DNA of 64,000 bases from contig NZ_CP088020.1 of NCBI RefSeq assembly GCF_021049245.1, positions 1,122,001 through 1,186,000 on the forward strand, written 5' to 3'. The notes below the pieces were generated by a model. That model had not been told where the DNA came from and did not search any database. It saw nothing but the letters and a program-made list of their open reading frames with translations. The stretch comes from Radiobacillus kanasensis (GTDB lineage: Bacteria > Bacillota > Bacilli > Bacillales > Amphibacillaceae). Shown in pieces: positions 52,484 through 61,598 of the stretch. Position numbers and translations under genes: made by a program. Within the stretch, counting starts at the first letter, position 1. Each line of letters starts with the position of its first letter.

Positions 52484-53680
52484 CTATACGGTCAATACTT
52501 CTTTAATTTTAGAAATCGCCCAATCTAAGTCTTCTTTTTCAATGACTAATGGTGGGGCAAAACGGATTACGTTTTCATGGGTTTCTTTACAGAGCAGTCC
52601 TTTTTCTTTCAGTTGTTCACAATAGGATCTCGCTGGTTCGTTAAGCTCTACTCCAATAAATAATCCTTTTCCTCTTATTTCTTTAATAGCTGGGTTGTTG
52701 ATCTTTTTCAACTCATCCATCATGTACGTTCCAAGTTCCAAGGATCTATCAGCAAGTTTCTCTTCTTCCAACACCTCTAATGAAGCGATAGAAACCGCAC
52801 AAGCTAAAGGGTTTCCGCCAAATGTTGACCCGTGAGAACCGGGATTGAAAACACCTAATACATCACGGTTGGCAACGACACAGGAGATAGGGAATACCCC
52901 GCCACCAAGCGCTTTACCAAGAATAAGTATATCCGGAGAAACGTTTTCCCAGTCACAAGCAAACATTTTTCCACTACGAGCTAGGCCTGCTTGGATTTCA
53001 TCCGCAATAAATAGAACTTTGTTTTCTTTACAAACTTCTGATGCTTGTTTTAGGAAGCCTTCTGGTGGAATAACAATCCCTGCTTCCCCTTGAATGGGCT
53101 CTACTAAAAAGGCAGCCGTGTTTTCCGTAATGGCTTCTTTTAATGCATCTACATCACCGTAAGGAATGAGCTTAATACCTGGAAGCATCGGGCCAAATCC
53201 ACGTTGGTACTCTTCATCAGAAGATAGGGAAACAGCGGTCATCGTTCTGCCGTGGAAGTTTCCGACACATGCAATGATTTCCGCTTGATTATCTGCAACA
53301 CCTTTTACATCGTAAGCCCAACGGCGAGCTGCTTTAACTGCTGTTTCCACCGCTTCTGCTCCTGTGTTCATCGGCAAAGTCATTTCTTTATTCGTCAGTT
53401 TGCAAACCTTTTCATACCAAGGCCCTAATTGATCGTTATGAAAAGCTCTAGATGTTAGCGTTACACGATCCGCTTGGTCTTTTAAAGCTTGGATAATTTT
53501 CGGATGGCGATGTCCCTGGTTAACAGCGGAATATGCACTAAGCATATCCATATAGCGGTTTCCTTCAGGATCTTCTACCCAAACGCCTTCTGCTTTCGAT
53601 ACCACAATTGGAAGTGGGTGATAGTTTTTTGCTCCGAATTCTTGTGTTTGATCAATGATTTCTTGACTATTTAGTACCAT
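52484..53680 (-). CDS. rocD: Ornithine aminotransferase RocD
   Basis: A 398-residue PLP class-III aminotransferase converting ornithine and 2-oxoglutarate to glutamate semialdehyde (arginine/ornithine catabolism, proline supply). The PLP region reads [17 protein letters not shown] and the Schiff-base Lys is in [12 protein letters not shown]. The ATG at 53680 follows GGAGGGG; the in-frame extension to 53734 is unsupported. No other roc gene is nearby. Glutamate semialdehyde could feed osmoprotective proline, but this is inference. Confidence 0.94.
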   Translation of the reverse strand: MVLNSQEIIDQTQEFGAKNYHPLPIVVSKAEGVWVEDPEGNRYMDMLSAYSAVNQGHRHPKIIQALKDQADRVTLTSRAFHNDQLGPWYEKVCKLTNKEMTLPMNTGAEAVETAVKAARRWAYDVKGVADNQAEIIACVGNFHGRTMTAVSLSSDEEYQRGFGPMLPGIKLIPYGDVDALKEAITENTAAFLVEPIQGEAGIVIPPEGFLKQASEVCKENKVLFIADEIQAGLARSGKMFACDWENVSPDILILGKALGGGVFPISCVVANRDVLGVFNPGSHGSTFGGNPLACAVSIASLEVLEEEKLADRSLELGTYMMDELKKINNPAIKEIRGKGLFIGVELNEPARSYCEQLKEKGLLCKETHENVIRFAPPLVIEKEDLDWAISKIKEVLTV

Positions 53681-53822
53681 ATTACCCCTCCGTTTCATAA
53701 ATAAGCCATACGCTTTCATTATAACAGGTTTCATCAGTAGTTTCTTTCCTCGCTATGAAATGTTTCACCATATTGGTTAAACATGGTATGATAACCATGA
53801 TAACAAATAAGGAGGACAAGCG

Positions 53823-54191
53823 ATGAATACACATCTACATATTACCTCTTGGGTATTAGCGATTATTTTGTTACTTGTAGCTTTATCTTTTTATAAAAAA
53901 GATAATCAAAAAGTCGGCAAAATTTTACACATGATTTTACGATTAGACTACTTATTGATTCTGTATTCCGGTGGAGCATTATTAACAGGTTATTTTCAAA
54001 CAGGAGAAATGCTGCCAGAGGTCATTACTAAAGTATTAGCAGGTATTTGGGTAATCGCTGCAGTAGAAATGGTACTAACAAAGACAGCGAAGAATAAGCC
54101 AGTTCGTGGAACGTGGATTCAGTTTGCTATAGCTTTAGTGCTTGTGTTAGCACTAGGATTCGGCCGTTTACCGTTAGGTTTATTACCTTAA
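53823..54191 (+). CDS. yisL: DUF1516 membrane protein YisL
   Basis: A 122-residue protein with four helices (HITSWVLAIILLLVALSFY, DYLLILYSGGALLTGYF and two more), a UPF0344/DUF1516 member. Function unknown. ATG follows AAGGAGG. In B. subtilis yisL also lies between gerP and asnO. Confidence 0.88.
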   Translation: MNTHLHITSWVLAIILLLVALSFYKKDNQKVGKILHMILRLDYLLILYSGGALLTGYFQTGEMLPEVITKVLAGIWVIAAVEMVLTKTAKNKPVRGTWIQFAIALVLVLALGFGRLPLGLLP

Positions 54192-54199
54192 TAACTTTG

Positions 54200-54234
54200 A
54201 AAAATCTTATCGCATTTTTGTGATAAGATTTTTT
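54200..54234 (+). terminator. Terminator of yisL
   Basis: AAAAATCTTATC and GATAAGATTTTT form a 12-bp stem with a 10-nt loop, followed by T. Confidence 0.9.
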
Positions 54235-54258
54235 AATATCAGGAGGGTGGAGTAACTT

Positions 54259-54420
54259 ATGAATTCATTTTTTTATGGGCTTTTTGCTGTCGTTTTAGCT
54301 ATTTTATCCTTGTACACAGGGGAAGTCGTGACGTTTCTAATGCTTGGATTTATTCTAATCAGCTTGCAAAATATCAACATGACATTAAAGAAATTAGTGA
54401 AGCAGAAAGAAAGCGACTAG
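54259..54420 (+). CDS. Small two-helix membrane protein (53 aa)
   Basis: ATG behind AGGAGGGTGG. The peptide has two hydrophobic stretches (FFYGLFAVVLAILSLY and VVTFLMLGFILISL) and a basic tail ending KKLVKQKESD. It is an orphan between yisL and asnB. The ribosome site and clean ORF make it credible. Confidence 0.65.
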   Translation: MNSFFYGLFAVVLAILSLYTGEVVTFLMLGFILISLQNINMTLKKLVKQKESD

Positions 54421-54489
54421 GTTTCTGCACGTTTTTGGCGCATCCTGCATAGCCTGTAAGGTGGAAAATAAAGAAAGGATGTTGTCAGC

Positions 54490-56346
54490 ATGTGTGGAAT
54501 TACCGGTTGGGTTGATTTCAATCGTGATTTATCCAAAGAAACTTCCAATATCCGAAAGATGTCGGACGCGATTAAACATAGAGGACCAGATGCGTATGGG
54601 GAATGGATCGAAAAAGATTATGCATTTGGACACCGACGCCTGATTGTAGTAGACCCAGACGGTGGAAAACAACCGATGGAATGTACCGTCGAGGACGACA
54701 GTTTTGTTCTTGTTTATAATGGTGAATTATATAATACAGAAGACATTCGGAAAGAACTACTTAATTTGGGATGGACGTTTAACGGACATTCCGATACAGA
54801 AGTGTTATTGAAAAGCTATGCACAGTGGCGGGAGAAATGTGTGGAGAAGTTTAATGGGATCTTTGCATTCGCAATTTGGGATACGGAAAAAGAACATTTA
54901 TTTGTAGCTCGAGATCGCGTAGGGGTCAAGCCGCTTTTCTATACAGAAAAGGACGGGGGCTTTCTCTTTGGTTCTGAAATAAAAGCATTGCTCGCTCATG
55001 AAGAAATTGAGCCTGTTTTGGATAAAGATGGGTTAAGTGAAATTCTTGCATTAGGGCCTTCTCGTACGCCTGGAAATGGAGTATTTAAAGGGATTTGTGA
55101 GTTGCGTGCTGGCCATGTAGGGGTATTTGATCAAGACGGATTCCAAACGTGGCGCTATTGGAATGTCGTAAGTACAGCTCATACCGATGATGTAGAAGAA
55201 ACAGCAGATACGATCCGTTACTTGTTTCAAGATGCGGTAGAGCGACAGCTCGTGTCCGATGTACCTTTAGGAACCTTTTTGTCAGGTGGGGTAGATTCTA
55301 GTGCAATTACAGCTATTGCCGCAAATTACTTGAAAAAAGATACATCCAAGGAACAGAAGCAGTTAGACACGTTTTCCATTGACTTTGAAGATAATGATAA
55401 ATACTTTAAATCTAGTAGCTTCCAGCCAAACAGTGATCAAGATTTTCTTGGATTAGTTGTGCAAGACAATGATACGAAGCACCACAACTATGTAATGGAT
55501 AATAAGCAACTAGCTGATCTATTAAAACGAGCAGTGGAGCTTCGTGATTTACCGGGAATGGCCGATGTTGATTCTTCGCTTTACTGGTTTTGTGAGAAAA
55601 CGAAAGACGTCGTTACCGTTGCTTTGTCTGGTGAGTGTGCAGATGAAATATTTGGAGGTTACCCATGGTTTTATCGAGAAGATGATTTGCAACGAGAAGG
55701 CTTTCCTTGGATCCGCTCCTCCGAGGTTAGAGAATCTTTATTGACGGACACGTGGAAGGAAAAGCTAGATTTGCACGGCTATATGCTAACAAAGTATCAA
55801 GAAACAATCGATGAAACGCCAGAGTTTGAAGGAGATAACGAGATTGAAAGACAAAGAAGGCAAATGTTCTATTTGAATATGCATTGGTTCATGCCCACTC
55901 TGTTAGATCGAAAGGATCGCATGAGTATGGGAGCAAGCTTTGAAGCAAGGGTTCCTTTTAGTGACCATCGATTGATGGAGTATGTATGGAATATTCCGTG
56001 GGAGATGAAAACATATCGGGGTAAAGAAAAAGGCATTTTACGAAAGGCTTTAGAAGGGCTTCTTCCAGATGAAATACTATATCGGAAGAAAAGTCCGTAT
56101 CCCAAAACACATAATCCAGTTTATACCGAAGCAGTCGTCACATGGATGAATGAAATTTTAGTAGATCCAGATGCACGCTTGTTTGAAATCTTTGATCGAG
56201 AAGCGGTCATAAAGCTAGTAGAAAGCGAAGGCGAAGAAATGGAAGCGCCTTGGTTCGGACAATTGATGACAGGACCACAACTCCTTGCCCACCTTGGTCA
56301 AATCGACCACTGGTTAAGAAAATACCATGTTAAGATTGAAGCCTAG
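54490..56346 (+). CDS. asnB: Asparagine synthase (glutamine-hydrolysing), AsnB/AsnO type
   Basis: A 618-residue enzyme making asparagine from aspartate, ATP and glutamine. The N-terminal class-II amidotransferase has nucleophile Cys2 (MCGITGWVDF), RLIVVD and NGELYN. The synthetase domain has the pyrophosphate motif SGGVDSS and ALSGECADEIFGGY. Length and location match AsnO (YisO), the sporulation-associated paralog of B. subtilis. The initiating ATG must be the one placing Cys at position 2. Confidence 0.95.
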   Translation: MCGITGWVDFNRDLSKETSNIRKMSDAIKHRGPDAYGEWIEKDYAFGHRRLIVVDPDGGKQPMECTVEDDSFVLVYNGELYNTEDIRKELLNLGWTFNGHSDTEVLLKSYAQWREKCVEKFNGIFAFAIWDTEKEHLFVARDRVGVKPLFYTEKDGGFLFGSEIKALLAHEEIEPVLDKDGLSEILALGPSRTPGNGVFKGICELRAGHVGVFDQDGFQTWRYWNVVSTAHTDDVEETADTIRYLFQDAVERQLVSDVPLGTFLSGGVDSSAITAIAANYLKKDTSKEQKQLDTFSIDFEDNDKYFKSSSFQPNSDQDFLGLVVQDNDTKHHNYVMDNKQLADLLKRAVELRDLPGMADVDSSLYWFCEKTKDVVTVALSGECADEIFGGYPWFYREDDLQREGFPWIRSSEVRESLLTDTWKEKLDLHGYMLTKYQETIDETPEFEGDNEIERQRRQMFYLNMHWFMPTLLDRKDRMSMGASFEARVPFSDHRLMEYVWNIPWEMKTYRGKEKGILRKALEGLLPDEILYRKKSPYPKTHNPVYTEAVVTWMNEILVDPDARLFEIFDREAVIKLVESEGEEMEAPWFGQLMTGPQLLAHLGQIDHWLRKYHVKIEA

Positions 56347-56353
56347 TAAGGAG

Positions 56354-56382
56354 AAGCGCCTAGCATTGCTAGGTGCTTTTTA
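56354..56382 (+). terminator. Terminator of asnB
   Basis: AGCGCCTAGC and GCTAGGTGCT form a 10-bp stem (one G-T) with a 3-nt loop, then TTTT. Confidence 0.85.
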
Positions 56383-56426
56383 TACTAATATTAGAAGTTA
56401 ATGATGATTTTCTATATAGATGCCTA

Positions 56427-56451
56427 GCTGAAGACGTGCCCGCGGAAAGCG
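56427..56451. repeat. Fragment of the palindromic intergenic repeat, copy 3
   Basis: Twenty-five bases whose reverse complement matches 51750-51774 of copy 1 (core CGCTTTCCGCGGGCACG). Probably a truncated copy. The stretch between asnB and the GH13 gene (264 nt) holds nothing else. Confidence 0.6.
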
Positions 56452-56610
56452 AACTAGTCTACGTTTTATTTTAAAAGGGACAAGTGGTCTTTGGGATTTT
56501 TATATGAATTTGTCCATTTCCAAACAATTTCCTCAGTAAAATTGACATTCCTTATTACAATAGGATAATAGGAGGGGGACAGACGTAGTAATGACGTAGG
56601 AGGAAAGAAA

Positions 56611-58122
56611 ATGAAGCGGATTTTAGCTGGAATTGTAAGTGTATCATTATTCCTTTTAAGCACAACTAGTGTTTATGGGGAAGAAAAGGTAAATAATCCA
56701 TGGACGAAGGAATCCATTTATTACATATTGATCGATCGTTTTCAAAATGCAAATTCTCAAAATGATTTTGACATAAACGTAAACAATCCAGATGCTTATC
56801 ATGGTGGGGATATTCAAGGCATCATCGAGAAATTAGACCACATTCAAGAACTCGGATTTACGACGATTAATCTGAGTCCTATCATGGCGAACTCTGAATC
56901 TGGCTATCATGGTTACTGGACGGAAGATCTCTCCCAAGTGGAAGAACATTTCGGAACATTAGATGATTTGAAGGCCCTCGTTCAAGAAGTTCATGACAGG
57001 GATATGAAGATTGTGCTTGATTTTTCACCCTGGTATGTGTCAGCCAATCATCCTTGGCTAGATGAGGATGATAAACAAGAGTGGTTTCTTCCAAATCGTA
57101 ATGTGGCTACAGACGATACATTTCAACGGCCGTGGTTAGAAGGGCTGCCGGTTTTGAATACAGATAATGAGCAGGCAGGAGAGTATGTTCTGGAAGCTGC
57201 GGAATATTGGGTAAAAGAAACGGGTGTGGATGGATACCGGTTGTACGTCGATGATGAAGTCTCTAGAACGTTCATTGCGACGCTAACCGAGCGTTTAAAA
57301 GCAGTGGATCCTTCTTTTCTAATTATGACTGAGGTGGAGAACTTAACGAACTATCCGACTGGATATGATGGAACCATTACAAAGGAGCTATACCAGTCGA
57401 TGTCCAATACTTTTCAATCGGCTGGCCAACCCTTAGAGACTTTATATGACCAGTGGATCGAATCCTCCAGCTCTATTGGAGAACAAACAGTACCAGTAGG
57501 TTTAATAGATAGCCATGAAACGGTAAGGTTCACGAGGGAAGCTGTCCTGCAAAAGCAAAACCCAATCACACGTTGGAAGCTAGCCTTGACGTTTTTATAT
57601 ACTACCCCAGTAATACCTGTTGTTTATCAAGGTACCGACATTCCAATGGACAATGGTGTCTCTGAACCAGATCATCGTGTAGCTCAACTGAACGGTGGCG
57701 ATGAAGAATTAAGGGCACATATCGAGCAATTAAATGCAATTCGAAAGCAATTCCCGGTATTAACGAACGGTAGCTTTGAAAAAGTAGCCAGTGAAGGGGC
57801 TATGAGTTTGTTTAAGCGAACTAATGGGAAGCAGACCATTTATATAGCCATTAATAACGATGTAAGTACGAAGGTAATCGAGCTCGAGGAGCTGGATAGT
57901 AACCAGCAATTAAGAGGTTTATTACTGGATAATATTGTTCGACAGTCTGACCAAGGTGTCCACAAGATTGCACTAGAGCGTGAAACTGCTGATATTTTTC
58001 TTGTGCAGGAGGATACTGGGATGAATTGGGCCTTTATTTCATTTGTAATTCTTGTTATGGCTGGGTTTATTGCCGCTGTTATCGTTTTGAGCATTCGAAG
58101 TAAAAAGAAAAACCAAGACTAA
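56611..58122 (+). CDS. Membrane-anchored GH13 (alpha-amylase-like) protein with lost catalytic residues
   Basis: A 503-residue protein with a signal peptide (about 1-23), a GH13 barrel and a C-terminal anchor (about 474-496) with a basic end (RSKKKNQD). It follows the order of the membrane-anchored amylases of Geobacillus/Anoxybacillus (AYHGGDIQGIIEKL, GYHGYWTED). The nucleophile Asp of GxRxD is Tyr212 (DGYRLY). The Asp of NHD is Glu303 (IDSHET). The N and H of DxxxNH are Trp141 and Tyr142. Only the acid/base Glu241 (MTEVEN) is kept. Hydrolysis is therefore unlikely; a binding or structural role is inferred. ATG follows GGAGGAAA. Confidence 0.85.
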   Translation: MKRILAGIVSVSLFLLSTTSVYGEEKVNNPWTKESIYYILIDRFQNANSQNDFDINVNNPDAYHGGDIQGIIEKLDHIQELGFTTINLSPIMANSESGYHGYWTEDLSQVEEHFGTLDDLKALVQEVHDRDMKIVLDFSPWYVSANHPWLDEDDKQEWFLPNRNVATDDTFQRPWLEGLPVLNTDNEQAGEYVLEAAEYWVKETGVDGYRLYVDDEVSRTFIATLTERLKAVDPSFLIMTEVENLTNYPTGYDGTITKELYQSMSNTFQSAGQPLETLYDQWIESSSSIGEQTVPVGLIDSHETVRFTREAVLQKQNPITRWKLALTFLYTTPVIPVVYQGTDIPMDNGVSEPDHRVAQLNGGDEELRAHIEQLNAIRKQFPVLTNGSFEKVASEGAMSLFKRTNGKQTIYIAINNDVSTKVIELEELDSNQQLRGLLLDNIVRQSDQGVHKIALERETADIFLVQEDTGMNWAFISFVILVMAGFIAAVIVLSIRSKKKNQD

Positions 58123-58147
58123 GCGAACGGGCTTCGTCTTGGTTTTT
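58111..58147 (+). terminator. Terminator of GH13-like gene
   Basis: AACCAAGAC and GTCTTGGTT form a perfect 9-bp stem (16-nt loop), followed by TTT. The left arm is inside the end of the coding region. Confidence 0.85.
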
Positions 58148-58212
58148 GATTATTTTTATCCAAATAAACATTTCAATTTTTCGCTCTCCGCATTTTGAGC
58201 ATATACAGAATA

Positions 58213-59073
58213 TTACTTATACGGATGATTTAAAAAGAAAATGGCAATTGTTCCTGGTCCTGCATGTGCTCCAATGGAAGAGCCAACCATTTCAATATGA
58301 ATGTCATCGTTATGGAAGGTTTCTTTTATCATATCGGAGACGAGAGTGGCCGTTTCCAAGTCATCTCCATGGCTAATGCCGATTGGTTGGGTTCTCAAAT
58401 CAACCCCTCGTTCTTCCATGACCTCCAGCATTCGCTTAAATACTTTTTTAGAACCACGAATTTTTTCTAGTGGAATTAATTTTCCGTCTTCCATATGTAG
58501 CAAAGGTTTAATCTTTAGTAGAGTCCCGACAAATGCAGCTGTTTTACTCACACGGCCACCACGATATAAATATTCGAGGTCATCTACCGTGAAGATATGT
58601 TCCATATGTTCTGCATGATATTTGCTCATTTCTAATATGGAGGAGAAGTCTTTTCCTTCTTGTGCCATTTTAGCAGCACGAAGAACAACTAAACCTAACC
58701 CTAAGGAAGCGCCTTTAGTATCTATGATTTCAAATTGCCAATCCGGATAAGCTTCCTTTACTTCTTGTTCCATTAGTTTCGCGGCTTGATATGTACCTGA
58801 TAATTCAGAAGAAAAAGCGGGATAAATACAAGGTTGGTTTTGCTCTGCATATTTGGTGAAAACATCCTTAAACGTTTGTGGCGATACTTGTGAAGTTTTA
58901 GGGGCTTTTCCATTTCGCATAGCATCATATACGGTTTTTGCCGAGATAGTTTTGCCATCCTCGAAGTTTTGATCATCTAACTGTACGGTTAATGAGAGAA
59001 TATCGATATCATACTGTTTGACACTTTCTTCTCCTAAATCACACGCGGAATCTGCTAGGATTTTTACATTCAT
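58213..59073 (-). CDS. DegV-family fatty-acid-binding protein
   Basis: A 286-residue two-domain DegV protein, the FakB-type carrier that presents fatty acids to the FakA kinase for phospholipid synthesis. ADSACDLGEESVKQYDI and TSQVSPQTF (fatty-acid pocket) are typical, as is the C-terminal SSIGAHAGPGTIAIFF. ATG follows GAAGGTGAAGG. Convergent with the GH13-like gene. Corresponds by place to yitS of B. subtilis. Confidence 0.9.
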   Translation of the reverse strand: MNVKILADSACDLGEESVKQYDIDILSLTVQLDDQNFEDGKTISAKTVYDAMRNGKAPKTSQVSPQTFKDVFTKYAEQNQPCIYPAFSSELSGTYQAAKLMEQEVKEAYPDWQFEIIDTKGASLGLGLVVLRAAKMAQEGKDFSSILEMSKYHAEHMEHIFTVDDLEYLYRGGRVSKTAAFVGTLLKIKPLLHMEDGKLIPLEKIRGSKKVFKRMLEVMEERGVDLRTQPIGISHGDDLETATLVSDMIKETFHNDDIHIEMVGSSIGAHAGPGTIAIFFLNHPYK

Positions 59074-59218
59074 TCCTTCACCTTCTTTATATTCTTTTTA
59101 TTCACGTAACATAAATCTGAATAACTACTCTAACTGTATGAAAATATCTATGTAAGTCGATAATGTTACTAATATTGTATGTCCTGGAGATAAGTTAGTC
59201 AAAGTTTTTTCATATTAG

Positions 59219-59538
59219 AGGATGTTCAAAAAGTCTGGTAAAGAAAACTTGGTGAAACCAAGCCATAGGCGCAGGTTGAACCATAGTTGCCCTTATACTA
59301 TTTATCTAATGATAGTGTAAAAATCGCTTTGAACTTCTGCGTTGGCTTTCTTCTCAAAATCGGTGCACCTTCGTCTTCTAGCACTTTCAAGGAAGTAATT
59401 TTCCTCGGTGCAAGGCAGCAAGGAAGATACTTCGCTGAAGTGGCCTTCCTCATGTATCTGAAAACATATATTCCGGTACTCGAAGCTGCGCCGCCTTGAA
59501 TTTCTTTGCGCTTTTTAGCCTCCTTTTTGAACACGCAC
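59219..59538. mobile_element. MITE-like non-coding element
   Basis: About 0.3 kb bounded by inverted ends: ATGTTCAAAAAG (59222-59233) and CTTTTTGAACAC (59523-59534). TATTAG lies just outside both ends, a possible target duplication. It contains small hairpins (CTTGG/CCAAG) and no transposase. The first 60 nt recur at 39421. Apparent ORFs on both strands are products of its palindromic make-up. The rest of the 59.07-59.69 kb gap is AT-rich and without a gene. Confidence 0.65.
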
Positions 59539-59692
59539 TATTAGGAAATAGGATGAAGTTTACTTGAAAATTTGGTTAAACCTCTTTAAAAAGATAACGA
59601 TATGGATTATATTTAACGATTGTTGGGTATTGGAACATAGCTGTGTCTGTTACATAGAGTAACAAAGAAACAAATCAGGAAGGAGGGCACAA

Positions 59693-60541
59693 ATGTTTTT
59701 ATTTGAAGTGAAACGTATAGTCGTTGTGTTGTTCGGAGCATTGTTAGGTGCGTTGTCCTTAAATTTATTTCTCATTAGTGCTAAGGTTTATGCAAGTGGA
59801 TTTACAGGGGTAGCACAGTTGACTTCGAGTATAATGAATGATTTTCTAGGTATTGAAGGGGTAAGTACTGGTATTTTATTATTTATTTTAAATATTCCGG
59901 TTGCTATCCTCGGTTGGTTTAAGGTTGGAAAGGGATTTACGATATATAGTGCCATTTCGGTTGCAGCAACTTCTGTGTTTTTAGAAATCATTCCTGTCGT
60001 ACAATTATCGGAAGATATTATTTTAAATGCTGTTTTCGGTGGTTTAATTGCTGGAATCGGTGTTGGATTTACATTGAAGTGGGGGGCCTCTACGGGAGGA
60101 CTTGATATTATCGCCATGGTGCTTTCCCGAATGAAGGATCGTCCAATAGGAAGCTTTTTTATGGTGATTAACGGTATCATCATTGCATTAGCCGGAATCA
60201 TTTATGAACCGGAAAATGCCTTATATACATTGGTAACATTATATGTAACGACCCGTGTCATCGATGCCATTCATACGCGTCATGAAAAAGTAACCGCGAT
60301 GATTGTGACAAGAGAAGCAGACCGCCTTCAAAAAGCGATTCACGATACGATGGTTCGAGGAATCACCATTTTACCAGCAAGAGGTGCCTACACAAAAGAA
60401 GACAAGGATATGATGGTCCTTGTTATTACAAGGTATGAATTGTATGACTTAGAACGGATTATTAAAGAAGTAGACCCAAATGCGTTTACGAATGTTGTTC
60501 AGACCACGGGAATATTCGGTTTCTTCAGAAGAAATGATTAA
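59693..60541 (+). CDS. yitT: YitT-family membrane protein
   Basis: A 282-residue protein with about five helices (YitT_membrane, DUF161) and a C-terminal cytoplasmic DUF2179 domain (KVTAMIVTREADRLQKAIHDTMVRGITILPARGAYTKEDKDMMVLVITRYE). Transport function is suspected but unproven. ATG follows AAGGAGGGC. A nearby degV matches the B. subtilis yitS-yitT order. Confidence 0.9.
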   Translation: MFLFEVKRIVVVLFGALLGALSLNLFLISAKVYASGFTGVAQLTSSIMNDFLGIEGVSTGILLFILNIPVAILGWFKVGKGFTIYSAISVAATSVFLEIIPVVQLSEDIILNAVFGGLIAGIGVGFTLKWGASTGGLDIIAMVLSRMKDRPIGSFFMVINGIIIALAGIIYEPENALYTLVTLYVTTRVIDAIHTRHEKVTAMIVTREADRLQKAIHDTMVRGITILPARGAYTKEDKDMMVLVITRYELYDLERIIKEVDPNAFTNVVQTTGIFGFFRRND

Positions 60542-60619
60542 AGAATCAAATTGGGTGCTTAGCTGAACTAGGAGCTGGGCGTGGCTATTATAGTAACCAG
60601 GCGAATTTTTCCTAAGATT

Positions 60620-60657
60620 AAAAAAAGGAGCACATTCTACTGTGCTCCTCGTTTTTC
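60620..60657. terminator. Bidirectional terminator between yitT and Nfu-type gene
   Basis: GGAGCACA and TGTGCTCC (AGGAGCAC... extended) form a perfect stem with a 6-nt loop and T-runs on both strands. Confidence 0.9.
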
Positions 60658-60658
60658 C

Positions 60659-60922
60659 TTAATATCCGTGTTTTTCGATAACTTCCTTTACGTTTGCGCT
60701 CAAGCCTTCCCAATCTGCATCCATTTGTTTATTTACGGTAATGAAGTTTTGAAAACCGAAAACGTTATCCACTCCATCTAGTTCCATCAGTTCATTTAAA
60801 ATAGCGTGTTCACTCGTTTGTCCAGGCATAACGGATACACTATTATTACCTTCGAAAATCATAGAATCAGTTGTGAATTTAAGCGCGTTTGGATTTGGTG
60901 TTGTTTCGATATGTACACTCAT
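60659..60922 (-). CDS. Nfu N-terminal-domain protein
   Basis: An 87-residue stand-alone Nfu/NifU N-domain (ETTPNPNALKFTTDSMIF ... LMELDGVDNVFGFQNFITVNK). In Nfu proteins this domain is an accessory to an Fe-S cluster carrier. The CxxC C-terminal domain is absent here, so a cluster-binding role is unlikely and the function is unknown. ATG 60922 follows GTAGGAGGGG. Confidence 0.85.
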   Translation of the reverse strand: MSVHIETTPNPNALKFTTDSMIFEGNNSVSVMPGQTSEHAILNELMELDGVDNVFGFQNFITVNKQMDADWEGLSANVKEVIEKHGY

Positions 60923-61117
60923 GATAGCCCCTCCTACTAACATATTTACGTCCATAATAGCAGAAAACAATAGATTACAAAAGAATATTATATGAAAACT
61001 ATTAGCCTTTAGAGTTATCGGGGCTAAATCAGGTGTGAAAAAGTTCGGAGAAAATACATTTTCAAGCTTGTTAAAAGCATTCTATACTGCAGTTCCCATG
61101 TTAAAATAAAGATTCAC

Positions 61118-61578
61118 TAACCTGGTAATAGAGGAATCGCTAAAGCAAAACAAATTATCACATCAGGTGTAATAACAGGAATTATTCTTGGAATGTTCTT
61201 TTACACCGTGCAACACATGATGGTTTCGGGTCTATACCCTACTATTAAATGTCGATTTTGTCCCAGCAGTTAGTAATGAGGAGTGGCGAGTAACTGTCGA
61301 ATGGATTTTTTACCTAATTATTTCCTGGGGAATAAGTTCGATATTTGTCGTTGCAGTCTATTATAAGAAAAAGGTAGATCAACCAAACTATGAATGGCGG
61401 ATTGCAACGGGGTTAACCATCCCGGCAATACTCAGTTATTGGCCTTTAACTATATTAGCGAAAAAAAACAGGCCATCTATAGTTGTTACAGAAGCGATTA
61501 TATACTGGATTCTTGGGCATGTTTTTTTATGTGCTGTTATTAGTGCTTGTTAACCGATGGTATGTCGGTAAATTTTAA
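61118..61578 (+). pseudogene. Frameshifted small membrane-protein gene
   Basis: Three consecutive reading frames give a continuous membrane protein: (1) RGIAKAKQIITSGVITGIIL from 61121, (2) LLLNVDFVPAVSNEEWRV onward from about 61238, (3) VLLLVLVNRWYVGKF to the TAA at 61576-61578. The first junction lies near 61230-61240. The second is within a seven-T run at 61522-61528. Frame 1 alone ends at TAG 61271-61273. No start codon is in frame at the 5' end, so the N-terminus is also lost. The intact family is recalled only as uncharacterised membrane proteins of Bacilli. A sequencing error at the T-run cannot be excluded. Confidence 0.7.
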
Positions 61579-61598
61579 ATGTTTTGGGAGAGAACACT

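Noticed and set aside
59287-59534. ORFs on both strands inside the MITE-like element
   Set aside because: Mirror-image reading of a non-coding repeat; no ribosome site. Not a transposase.
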